Shown: positions 26,025 through 33,778 of the stretch, piece after piece | Numbering within the stretch: the first letter of the stretch is position 1 | Layout of the letters: each line of letters begins with the position of its first letter | Origin: CAYMPW01 sp964392725 | GTDB lineage: Archaea; Thermoplasmatota; Thermoplasmata; Methanomassiliicoccales; Methanomethylophilaceae | NCBI GenBank assembly: GCA_964392725.1 | Contig: CAYMPW010000005.1 | Span: 4,466 to 68,465 of the forward strand | DNA length: 64,000 nt | Direction of reading: 5' to 3' | Position numbers and translations under genes: made by a program | Notes under the pieces: model-generated | The model's input: the letters and a program-made list of their open reading frames with translations, nothing else | Told to the model about the DNA's origin: nothing | The model's database searches: none

Positions 26025-26584
26025 ATCTGTACGTCACCATAGTCATCGGCGAGTTTTCTGCTAAATTTGCGGTTGCATTTAGAACAGAAGAGCTGGTTAC
26101 TTCCTTTTTTTACAAGTTCTGTTTTGCATGTTCCGCAAAGTGAACGTACAACACCGAGGTGATCTTCTTTAGTTGTAAGTTGAAGTGCAGGTTTAATCGC
26201 AGTAACTTTTGCACGAATCATATCGCCTTTTCTAAGTTCTTTTGCAACATCGTCTGTATACCCAGCAGATATTTTTGAAACATGAATTGTTGCGTAAAGT
26301 TCACCGCCAAGACCTCTTTCTGTGCCTTCTTTGGCGATAACATCAGCGGTTGCCATGGTGTTGCGAATATCTGCAACTATTGCGTATACTATATCTCCAT
26401 TTTTAAGAATGTTCGGGGGATTTGGAGAGATTACCCTAGCTACGCATTCATCATCATCGAGTTCAAGTACTCCAATCTGTGATGCGTAGATTATTCCGTT
26501 GTTAGCGAATGTTCCGTCTGATGCGAGGTATTCTTCTTCAACCGCAACCTCGTCACCGGGAAAAACTTCCTTTTTACTTGTCAT
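26021..26584 (-). CDS. csl4: Exosome subunit Csl4
   Basis: RNA-binding cap subunit of the archaeal exosome, which degrades and tails RNA. The N-terminal domain begins VFPGDEVAVEEEY; a central S1 domain runs from about 60 to 145 (GDIVYAIVADIRNTMATADV); the C-terminal zinc ribbon has CGTCKTEL and CSKCNRKF. ATG 26584 is chosen because GGTGA lies five bases upstream; the GTG at 26593 would overlap the preceding gene. Length is 187 residues. Second gene of a four-gene RNA-processing operon. Confidence 0.94.
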   Translation of the reverse strand: MTSKKEVFPGDEVAVEEEYLASDGTFANNGIIYASQIGVLELDDDECVARVISPNPPNILKNGDIVYAIVADIRNTMATADVIAKEGTERGLGGELYATIHVSKISAGYTDDVAKELRKGDMIRAKVTAIKPALQLTTKEDHLGVVRSLCGTCKTELVKKGSNQLFCSKCNRKFSRKLADDYGDVQI

Positions 26585-26589
26585 AAATG

Positions 26590-27183
26590 TCACCTTATGT
26601 TGACCACGATAATGTCAACGCTCTGATTTGTCTTATTGTGGAATGAGAATGTATGTGGGATATTGTACTTATAAGTTTTACGAGATATTATCTCACGACC
26701 TTTGGATTCCACGTACTTATCCAAAAAATCGGATGTTTTGGCCATATGGATGGAATAAACACAAGGCGAAAGTTCCATGGCTTTGTCTAAAAAAATACGG
26801 TCTGCACGGCGGTTTTGACAACCAAAAGGAGGATTCATAAAGATTGTATCCGCTTCTTCCGTAACGTCGTGAATATCAGACAATTCAAATTCAACATCTA
26901 TCTTTAGACGTTTAGAATTTTCTTTCGCAACATCTAATGCGGATTTGGAAATATCAAACCCTTTTACCATCCCTGCCCCCATTAGTGCAGCGCCTATGGA
27001 AAATATGCCTGTGCCACATCCAAGATCAACAACTTTCATACCAACAACATCTCCCGCCCCATATGCATTGAATAAAATATCGGATGCGATCACAGAAGGG
27101 GTAGGGTATTGTTCCAAGGAAGGATCAGGATTACGAAAAGGCTCCACTGATTCCAATGAGATCTCCAAATCCTTTTTCTTCAT
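26590..27183 (-). CDS. METTL5-like N6-adenine methyltransferase
   Basis: SAM-dependent methyltransferase with SAM motif VDLGCGTGIFSIGAA (near residue 51) and catalytic NPPFG (near 117), which marks N6-adenine or related amino-group methylation. The 197-residue size and the early EQYPTPSVIASDIL block match METTL5, which methylates 18S rRNA in eukaryotes; archaeal members probably act on rRNA. It heads the operon with csl4, the 58-residue ORF and the ThiI-like gene. Its stop TGA is part of the GGTGA used by csl4. Confidence 0.87.
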   Translation of the reverse strand: MKKKDLEISLESVEPFRNPDPSLEQYPTPSVIASDILFNAYGAGDVVGMKVVDLGCGTGIFSIGAALMGAGMVKGFDISKSALDVAKENSKRLKIDVEFELSDIHDVTEEADTIFMNPPFGCQNRRADRIFLDKAMELSPCVYSIHMAKTSDFLDKYVESKGREIISRKTYKYNIPHTFSFHNKTNQSVDIIVVNIR

Positions 27184-27268
27184 ATTATGTAGATGTGATT
27201 TTGGTTTTTGATTATTTGGGTGATTTGCCTATTTTTTCGCCCGTTCAAAAACCATCAACGCAATTATG

Positions 27269-27341
27269 TTTAAATCCATAATAGTAGAATACACCCATAA
27301 GCGATTGCAACGGACAAAACCGTTGTCCGCAGGTGAAACCT
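27269..27341 (+). promoter_or_regulatory. Promoter and hairpin leader of the glutamate synthase-like gene
   Basis: TTTAAA at 27269-27274 predicts initiation near 27297. The leader of about 45 bases can fold two mutually exclusive stems: CAACGG/CCGTTG (27308-27313 with 27320-27325) or CGGACAA/TTGTCCG (27311-27317 with 27323-27329). The second ends one base before the AGGTGA (27331-27336) that serves ATG 27342. Confidence 0.45.
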
Positions 27342-28946
27342 ATGTACACTATTGAGAATTCAAAATCAACAACCGGGACCAAAACCCGTGTTCCTGATGT
27401 GTCTCCTGTAAGCGGAATGTGCCCCATATGTGTCGATGACTGTAATGTCATCTGCGAAGTAGCAAAGGGAGCATTCAGAGGAAGAGAAACACTTTATCCA
27501 GCACCTGAATATTTTGGAAAATGCACTGCAGCATCGAATAAAGATTATTTCCTTGACTGGTCTCATTTCCAGATTATGGCCGAGCTCCTCACCGCAAAAG
27601 GTATCGAGCCTGATTCCGATATCGCATTCTTTGAAAATGTTGATATTTCCACAACAGTTGGATCAAAAAGTAAAAATCCTATCAAAATGAAGACCCCTGT
27701 TCACCTCGCGGGTCTTGGCTCCACAGCAATCGCAAAGAAATACTGGAAAGAATTGGCTGTAGGTTCCGCTCTTTCCGGAATTTGTGAAGTCATCGGTGAA
27801 AATGTTTGTGCAATGGATTCTGAATCTGTCTACTCTAACGGAAAAGTTCAGAGTTCCCCCGATATGGATTTCCGTGTAAATTCATTCCTTGATCAGTGGG
27901 ATGGAGAATACGGACATATTGTTATGCAGACCAACGTTGAAGATATCCGCGGTGGTGCAGATGAATACTGTCTCTCAAAACTCAACGTGGATGTTATCGA
28001 GAGAAAATGGGGACAGGGAGCAAAAGCAATCGGTGGAGAAGTTAGACTTACAACACTTGAAAGAGCACTCGAACTCAAAGCACGCGGATACGTTGTTATG
28101 CCAGATCCTGAAGATCCTGCAGTTCAAGAAGCTTTCAAAGCCGGAGCATTCAAAACATTCGAAAGACACAGCCGTGTCGGTTTCCCCTCCGAAGAAGCAT
28201 TCGTTGAAGATGTAGAAAACCTCAGATCAAAAGGAGCAAAGAACGTTTTCCTCAAGACCGGTGCATACAAACCCGAAGTGGTTGCCTTCACAATGAGATG
28301 TGCTTCCGAAGCAAAAATCGATCTTCTTACGTTTGACGCTGCAGGCGGAGGAACAGGAATGTCCCCCAACATGCACATGGCAGAACTCAGTTCACCCGGT
28401 ATCTGGCTCTTTAGTCAGGTAATGGCATGCGCCAAAGAACTCAAAGCACAGGGAAGATTCGTACCTGACCTTTCTTTTGCAGGCGGTTTCGTAAACGAAT
28501 CTCAGATGTACAAGGCATTTGCACTTTCCGATCTCGGAGATGGGCCTTTGGTCAAATCAATCGCAATGTGCAGAGCACCTATTACTGCTGCAATGAAAGG
28601 AAGTCACTTCTCCAAATTGGCTACAGATGGAAAACTCCCCACAGGATTCGCTAACCAGTATGGTGATTCTCCCGAGCAGTTCTTTATCTCTAACAGCGAT
28701 GTAAGAAAACTCCGCCCAGAAGCAGAACTTGGAACTGATATTCCATGGGGTGCAGTCGGTGTTTACACATACATCAACGACAGACTTGGAGAAGGTCTTA
28801 AACAGTTGATGGCTGGAACACGCAAGTTCAAGCTCGATTGCATCGAGAACGAAGACATCGTATGTCTCTCTGAATATGCAAGTAAAGTATCCGGTGTGGA
28901 AACATTGGATGCAAGAGCTGCAAGAGTAATGAAAGCATTGCTTTAA
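27342..28946 (+). CDS. Glutamate synthase FMN-domain protein
   Basis: Stand-alone version of the FMN-binding synthase domain of glutamate synthase, forming glutamate from 2-oxoglutarate and ammonia when paired with an amidotransferase partner. The core includes GGAD and KAIGGEVRLT, then LLTFDAAGGGTGMSP (near residue 330) and a GSLGDG-like LSDLGDGP. Cysteines near the N-terminus (CPICVDDC, residues 28-35) could hold an iron-sulfur cluster. Length is 534 residues. ATG 27342 has AGGTGA in front; the GTG at 27333 does not. No partner gene is adjacent. Confidence 0.85.
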   Translation: MYTIENSKSTTGTKTRVPDVSPVSGMCPICVDDCNVICEVAKGAFRGRETLYPAPEYFGKCTAASNKDYFLDWSHFQIMAELLTAKGIEPDSDIAFFENVDISTTVGSKSKNPIKMKTPVHLAGLGSTAIAKKYWKELAVGSALSGICEVIGENVCAMDSESVYSNGKVQSSPDMDFRVNSFLDQWDGEYGHIVMQTNVEDIRGGADEYCLSKLNVDVIERKWGQGAKAIGGEVRLTTLERALELKARGYVVMPDPEDPAVQEAFKAGAFKTFERHSRVGFPSEEAFVEDVENLRSKGAKNVFLKTGAYKPEVVAFTMRCASEAKIDLLTFDAAGGGTGMSPNMHMAELSSPGIWLFSQVMACAKELKAQGRFVPDLSFAGGFVNESQMYKAFALSDLGDGPLVKSIAMCRAPITAAMKGSHFSKLATDGKLPTGFANQYGDSPEQFFISNSDVRKLRPEAELGTDIPWGAVGVYTYINDRLGEGLKQLMAGTRKFKLDCIENEDIVCLSEYASKVSGVETLDARAARVMKALL

Positions 28947-28959
28947 ACTTAAAAACACA

Positions 28960-28975
28960 GGGGGATTTATCCCCC
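28960..28975 (+). terminator. Hairpin terminator after the glutamate synthase-like gene
   Basis: Stem GGGGGA/TCCCCC with a four-base loop, followed by ATTTTTATG. It lies 13 bases after the stop. Confidence 0.6.
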
Positions 28976-29021
28976 ATTTTTATGACCTTCGCGGTTAGTT
29001 TATTTAGTTCGTTCGTTTACC

Positions 29022-29071
29022 TATAATTAGCATGGTTTACGCGTGTACCTCGGTTACGAGGGGGTAACAAT
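29022..29071 (+). promoter_or_regulatory. purH promoter and SD-masking hairpin
   Basis: A TATAATTA box (29022-29029) or the TTTATTTAG at about 29000 could drive purH. The hairpin CCTCG-GTTA-CGAGG (29048-29061) puts the GAGG part of the ribosome binding site GAGGGGG into its 3' arm, just before the TTG start at 29072. Confidence 0.45.
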
Positions 29072-30622
29072 TTGGCAGCGATAAAAAAAGCATTGATAAG
29101 CGTCTCCGATAAAGACGGAATTGTTGATTTTGCAAAAGAACTGTCTTCGTTGGGAATCGATTTGATTTCAACCGGAGGCACATACAAACTACTGAAAGAA
29201 AATTCAATACCTGTAACAGAAGTATCTGAATTAACAGGATTCCCCGAGATGTTGGATGGTCGTGTTAAAACACTCCACCCTAAGATACACGCAGGCATTC
29301 TTGCACGCAGAGACCTTCCTGCACACATGTCCGCAATCGAGGAGAAAGGAATTGATACAATCGATATGGTTGTCATAAATCTCTATCCTTTCAAACAAAC
29401 CGTTCTTAAAGAGGGTTCAACTTTCGATGATATTGTTGAGAATATCGATATCGGCGGACCCAGTATGATTCGCGCTGCAGCAAAGAATTACAAGTCCGTA
29501 GCAGTTGTTACCGATCCCGATCAGTATCCTGCAATTTTAGATCAGCTTAAAAATAACGGCGGTTTGGACGAACCTCTTTTGTCCAGACTCATGGCTGAAG
29601 CATTCATCACCACTGCCAATTATGATTCAATGATTGCAAACCAGATGTATGGCAAATTCGGCGAAGGTTTCCCCAAATCATTCCCAGTTCCTACAGAGAA
29701 AGTAGATGATTTGAGATATGGAGAAAATCCAAACCAGAAAGCTGCATTCTATGCAGATCCTTTCACACCCGGAACAACAGTATCCAAAGCACAGCAACTT
29801 CACGGTAAACAGCTCTCATACAACAACATCCTTGATTTGGATAAAGCACTCGATATCTGTATGGATTTTGAAAAGCCTACTGCTGTTGTAATGAAACACA
29901 CAAACCCTTGCGGTCTTGCAAGTGCCGATAACATTTACGATGCATTTATGACCGCATACGCCGTAGACCCCCTTTCCGCATTCGGTTGCGTAATTTGTCT
30001 CAACAGAAACTGCGATGTTAAAACCGCAGAAGAAATTTCAAAATATTTCGTTGAAGCAGTTTTAGCACCTGATTTCGATGATGGCGTATTGGAAATTCTC
30101 GAAGCAAAGAAAAACATCCGTCTTCTTAAGACCGGAACACCAATCGGACCTTCACAGAGACACAGAGAATACAAGATGAAGAAAGTTCAAGGCGGTCTTC
30201 TTGTACAGACAGATGAAGATGTACTCATTGATCCAAAGAACCTTACTGTTATTACAGAACGTGCACCCACCGAGGAAGAAATCCATGCACTTCTCTTCGC
30301 ATGGAAACTTGCAAAACATGTTACTTCAAACTCTGTTGTATATGTTAAAGGAGAGCGCGCAGTCGGCATCGGAGCAGGTCAGATGAGCCGTGTCGATTCC
30401 GCAAAGATCGCAACGATGAAAGCCAACGAACCCACAGAAGGTTGCGTCATGGCGTCCGATGCTTTCTTCCCCTTCAGAGATGGTGTTGACGAGGCTGCAA
30501 AAGCCGGAGTCACCGCAATCATCCAGCCCGGAGGAAGCATCAGAGATCAAGAAGTCATCGATGCTGCAAACGAGCACGGAATGGCAATGGTATTCACCGG
30601 TTGCCGTGTCTTTAGACACTAA
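29072..30622 (+). CDS. purH: Bifunctional AICAR formyltransferase/IMP cyclohydrolase
   Basis: Carries out the last two steps to IMP. The N-terminal cyclohydrolase (about 1-195) has VSDKDGIVDFA, STGGTYKLL and RVKTLHPKIHAGIL. The C-terminal formyltransferase uses 10-formyltetrahydrofolate, with the catalytic KHTNPCG block near 272. Length is 516 residues, close to bacterial PurH. TTG start at 29072 behind GAGGGGG. Most archaea use PurP and PurO instead; here PurH coexists with PurP, and FolD is encoded at 47582. A bacterial origin for the pair is plausible. Confidence 0.95.
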   Translation: MAAIKKALISVSDKDGIVDFAKELSSLGIDLISTGGTYKLLKENSIPVTEVSELTGFPEMLDGRVKTLHPKIHAGILARRDLPAHMSAIEEKGIDTIDMVVINLYPFKQTVLKEGSTFDDIVENIDIGGPSMIRAAAKNYKSVAVVTDPDQYPAILDQLKNNGGLDEPLLSRLMAEAFITTANYDSMIANQMYGKFGEGFPKSFPVPTEKVDDLRYGENPNQKAAFYADPFTPGTTVSKAQQLHGKQLSYNNILDLDKALDICMDFEKPTAVVMKHTNPCGLASADNIYDAFMTAYAVDPLSAFGCVICLNRNCDVKTAEEISKYFVEAVLAPDFDDGVLEILEAKKNIRLLKTGTPIGPSQRHREYKMKKVQGGLLVQTDEDVLIDPKNLTVITERAPTEEEIHALLFAWKLAKHVTSNSVVYVKGERAVGIGAGQMSRVDSAKIATMKANEPTEGCVMASDAFFPFRDGVDEAAKAGVTAIIQPGGSIRDQEVIDAANEHGMAMVFTGCRVFRH

Positions 30623-30630
30623 ACGTAAAA

Positions 30631-30650
30631 GGGGTGGTATTCACCACCCC
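30631..30650. terminator. Bidirectional hairpin terminator after purH
   Basis: Stem GGGGTGGT/ACCACCCC with a four-base loop, followed on the plus strand by GCTTTTATTTTTA. It serves purH and the converging small gene at 30668. Confidence 0.7.
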
Positions 30651-30667
30651 GCTTTTATTTTTAAAAA

Positions 30668-30862
30668 TTAATCTTTAAACATATTATCGGGAACGATTGG
30701 TTTTCCCTCAGCTTTTCTCTTCATGTGGCCGCCAGGGCCGCCACGTGCTTCTCTAGCTTTGTCGATACATTCAGGATCGTCGCAAACAAATGCAGCGAAT
30801 ACAACATTGGTGGAAGGTTTTCCACAAATTTCGCAGGGGTAATCCTCAAAATTTATTGTCAT
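30668..30862 (-). CDS. Small zinc-finger-like protein
   Basis: An unrecognised 64-residue protein. Cysteines occur as C-x2-C (YPCEICGK, residues 10 and 13) and C-x4-C (FVCDDPEC, near 28-33), consistent with a small zinc ribbon. The C-terminal half is basic and glycine-rich (ARGGPGGHMKRK). It converges on purH and shares its terminator. No function is inferred. Confidence 0.6.
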   Translation of the reverse strand: MTINFEDYPCEICGKPSTNVVFAAFVCDDPECIDKAREARGGPGGHMKRKAEGKPIVPDNMFKD

Positions 30863-30915
30863 ACTATCCGTATCGCAATCAACATCATTAATGGTTTCGT
30901 GTCTTAGTTTTAAAA

Positions 30916-31461
30916 TTATACTTTTGAATCTGTTCTAGGTTTATACATTACCTCTACAATTCCGTTGTAATTTTTAGATTGAATAAGTTCAAGTTTGTGT
31001 TGAGAATTCTGTTTGTTAAACAAATGAATTCCATTGCCCAAAATTGTTGGAATGATTGCTATTGAATACAAATCAATAAGATTTTTTTCAATTAGCTGAT
31101 TAGCTATCGATGCACCTCCACAAATCCAAATATCTTTTTCTTCAGAAATTTTTAATTTTTCGATAAGGGATGATAACGATTGATCTGTAAAGATAATATC
31201 ATCCCTGCTTTCAAGTTTTTTATGGGTTAAAACATAACTCTTTTTACCCTCGTATGGCCAAATATCTTTGGATAATTCTGTAATAATCTGATTGTATGTG
31301 CCATATCCCAATATAATAGTACCAATATTTTCAAAGAATTCTGAATAACTTCCTATGTTTTTAGGATCGCTACCATCTCCTTCAAGCCAACCAACGGAAC
31401 CAGTTTCATCGGCAATGTAACCATCTAGACTCATTGCAATGTAGAGTATTGTTTTTGCCAT
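30916..31461 (-). CDS. Dihydrofolate reductase-family protein (RibD C-terminal-like)
   Basis: NADPH-dependent reductase fold: the start KTILYIAMSLDGYIAD and the IWICGGASIANQL block near residue 113 are signatures of the DHFR/RibD-C superfamily. Length is 181 residues. Members of this YwjB/YyaP-like group are often of unknown substrate, so true DHFR activity is not assured, although FolD and PurH imply folate use. The gene is visibly more AT-rich and lysine/isoleucine-rich than its neighbours, a hint of recent transfer. Single-gene unit on the minus strand. Confidence 0.8.
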   Translation of the reverse strand: MAKTILYIAMSLDGYIADETGSVGWLEGDGSDPKNIGSYSEFFENIGTIILGYGTYNQIITELSKDIWPYEGKKSYVLTHKKLESRDDIIFTDQSLSSLIEKLKISEEKDIWICGGASIANQLIEKNLIDLYSIAIIPTILGNGIHLFNKQNSQHKLELIQSKNYNGIVEVMYKPRTDSKV

Positions 31462-31522
31462 AAATATTCGATAAGTTATGCTTATTTAACACTAATTCTT
31501 TGTAAATAGAATTATGGAGTTA

Positions 31523-32329
31523 TCATTCGATATTCATGGAAAAACGAATGGATTTAACAGAATGGGTTAAACTTCCCATTGAAACAACATCTGCTTTACC
31601 GGCATATTCAGAAAGGTTGTCTAAAGTAATATCTCCTGATGCTTCAACGATTATTCTTTCGTTGATTGATTTTACGGCTTCACAGATTTTACCCGACATT
31701 TCAGGTCCTACATTGTCTGCCATAATGATATCTGCACCGCATTCTGCAGCAACGATAGCATCTTCGATGGATGATACTTCAACTTCTATTTTTGTAGAAA
31801 ATGATGATTTTTTCGCAAGAGTTACTGCAGATTTCACAGATCCGCATGCTGCAATATGATTGTCTTTGAGCATAACCATGTCATACAATCCGAATCTATG
31901 TGGATCTCCACCTCCGATACGGATGGCTTTCTTTTCAAAAAATCTGAAACCAGGCGTAGTTTTTCTGGTACCTGTAATTTTTGTGCCGGAGTTTTCCAAA
32001 ATGTTTGCTGCTTTACGAGTGGATGTTGCGATTCCACTCATGCGCATAATCATGTTAAGAGCGGTGCGTTCAGCTGTTAACATTCCTTTTACAGGACCGG
32101 ATAACGCCATTATACGGGTTCCCGCTTTGACGTTATCTCCGTCTTTAACAAAAAGAACGCAATCCACTCCAAACATGGAAAAAATGTCTTCGGCTTCCTC
32201 AAGACCTGCAATGGTAGCTTCGTCTTCACAGACTATGCCTGCGCGTCCGTCGATATCCGGAATAATCGATGCGGAAATATCTCCCGTTCCGATATCTTCT
32301 TCGAGGAAACGCCTGAGGTCGCCTGACAT
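31523..32329 (-). CDS. nadC: Quinolinate phosphoribosyltransferase
   Basis: Converts quinolinate and PRPP to nicotinate mononucleotide in NAD synthesis. Signature blocks include EEDIGTGDISASI near the start, LTAERTALNMIMRMSGIAT (near 83), TRKTTPGFR (near 120), GGGDPHRFGLYD (near 138) and IEVEVSS. Length is 268 residues. The gene starts five bases after the beta-CASP nuclease stop, so the two are likely cotranscribed, though no functional link is evident. Confidence 0.95.
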   Translation of the reverse strand: MSGDLRRFLEEDIGTGDISASIIPDIDGRAGIVCEDEATIAGLEEAEDIFSMFGVDCVLFVKDGDNVKAGTRIMALSGPVKGMLTAERTALNMIMRMSGIATSTRKAANILENSGTKITGTRKTTPGFRFFEKKAIRIGGGDPHRFGLYDMVMLKDNHIAACGSVKSAVTLAKKSSFSTKIEVEVSSIEDAIVAAECGADIIMADNVGPEMSGKICEAVKSINERIIVEASGDITLDNLSEYAGKADVVSMGSLTHSVKSIRFSMNIE

Positions 32330-32334
32330 TTTAA

Positions 32335-33573
32335 TTACACATCCAATTCGAATTCCACACCGGGGTCGGGGAGAATAACGTTGTATTCTTCCAAATCGGA
32401 AAGGAACAATTCTCTGACTTCGGAGTGCATGATAATTACGTTTTCAGGGTCGCAACTGCGGACGAAATCAACAATCTGTTGGTGGTCTGCGTGTGCCGAG
32501 AAATCGTATTTCTGTAATTCGCACTCAATCTTGTGTGTTTCGCCGTCGATAACGACGCAACCCTGTTCGATGAGCATTCTTCCGTTGGTTTCTTCTGCCT
32601 GATATCCAACAATGAGAACTGCGCTCTTGGGGTCATTTTTGAGTGCTTTGAGGTATCCGAGCACAGGTCCGCCGTCAAGCATTCCTCCGGTTGTAACAAT
32701 AATCTGACCTTTGCGGGCGCGATCTCTCATGCCGGGGTTTCTGACCTCGTTGAATTTTCTTCTTGCATCTTTGAGAATCTTAGGGTTTGCAAGATATTCG
32801 GGATAGTCCATGAACAAACGGGTTACTGAGCGACCCATTCCATCAACCCACATGTCATAATCCAGATTCCTGAGAAGAGTCATGATTTCCTGGGTTCTTC
32901 CAATTGCGAAACAAGGGATAAGAACGGTTCCTCCCCTTTCTACAACGGATTGTACTTTTTCAAGGAACAATCTCTCGACTTCTTTTCTGTCTGGGTGAAG
33001 ACGTCCACCGTATGTACCTTCGACAAAAAGGTTGGTACATTTCACGGGTTTTGCACCGTTAACAAGATTTTGATCTACGGTGTGGATATCTCCGGAATAC
33101 AATGTGCTACAGTCTCCTGTAAATTCAAACATTGCAGCTCCTGGAATGTGACCTGCGCTGTGAAGCGTAACATCGATTTTTCCCAATTCAATAGTATCTT
33201 CGAATGTGAGTGGAACAACGTTCTTCATTGTTCTGTCAATGTCGCTTGTGGTGTAAGGCAAAGGATAATTTTCCGCTTTTGCGATTTTGAGACTGTCGTA
33301 CATCATAATTTCGCCGACTTCCGCAGTAAGTGGAGTGGTGAAAAGTTCGCAACGGTCTCTTCCACATACCTGGGGAACCATTCCACAGTGATCAAGGTGA
33401 CTGTGTGTAAGGAACATGTGATCTACACGGGTTTGTGTGGGGATGGGGTACTCCGGAGGTTTTGTTGGACTCATTCCGTATTCCATGAGCATGGTTTTAC
33501 CATCGCCTTTCATAGTCATTCCCATGCGACCTACAATATCGGCTCCGCCGAGGAATTCAAATTTCATTTTCAT
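32335..33573 (-). CDS. Beta-CASP metallo-beta-lactamase ribonuclease (aCPSF2-like)
   Basis: Archaeal ribonuclease of the CPSF73/RNase J superfamily for RNA processing or decay. The zinc site THSHLDHCG lies at residues 56-64; SAGHIPGAA and YSGDIH follow; the beta-CASP part contains PCFAIGRTQE and GMLDGGPVLGYL, and the last histidine block is FSAHADHQQ. It lacks the N-terminal KH domains of aCPSF1, so it is the short type (412 residues). ATG 33573 is chosen because AGGAG precedes it by eight bases; the frame is open to 33600. Confidence 0.9.
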   Translation of the reverse strand: MKMKFEFLGGADIVGRMGMTMKGDGKTMLMEYGMSPTKPPEYPIPTQTRVDHMFLTHSHLDHCGMVPQVCGRDRCELFTTPLTAEVGEIMMYDSLKIAKAENYPLPYTTSDIDRTMKNVVPLTFEDTIELGKIDVTLHSAGHIPGAAMFEFTGDCSTLYSGDIHTVDQNLVNGAKPVKCTNLFVEGTYGGRLHPDRKEVERLFLEKVQSVVERGGTVLIPCFAIGRTQEIMTLLRNLDYDMWVDGMGRSVTRLFMDYPEYLANPKILKDARRKFNEVRNPGMRDRARKGQIIVTTGGMLDGGPVLGYLKALKNDPKSAVLIVGYQAEETNGRMLIEQGCVVIDGETHKIECELQKYDFSAHADHQQIVDFVRSCDPENVIIMHSEVRELFLSDLEEYNVILPDPGVEFELDV

Positions 33574-33778
33574 TAATTTCTCTCCTATTTTTTGCCTCAA
33601 AGAGGACTTTGTGAAAAGAATCTACGATTCTTTGACTGTGATATTTGTAAATATTAAGGCGTGCGCCTGTGTAATATATAAACGACCTATTTCCTAGTTA
33701 TATATTTATCTTGCCCAATATAACGCGAGTATATAATCAAGGGGTAAGTTAAAATCTTAGGATGTCGGTACTGTTCCC
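33574..33778. promoter_or_regulatory. Divergent promoter region with several TATA boxes
   Basis: The longest gap in the window (205 bases). On the minus strand TTTATATATTAC (33671-33682) can drive the beta-CASP gene with a long leader. On the plus strand TATATAA (about 33730-33736) and TTAAAATC (about 33749-33756) can drive the 33779 gene, the latter giving a leaderless message. A CG patch GCGTGCGCC lies at 33659-33667. No RNA gene was recognised. Confidence 0.5.
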
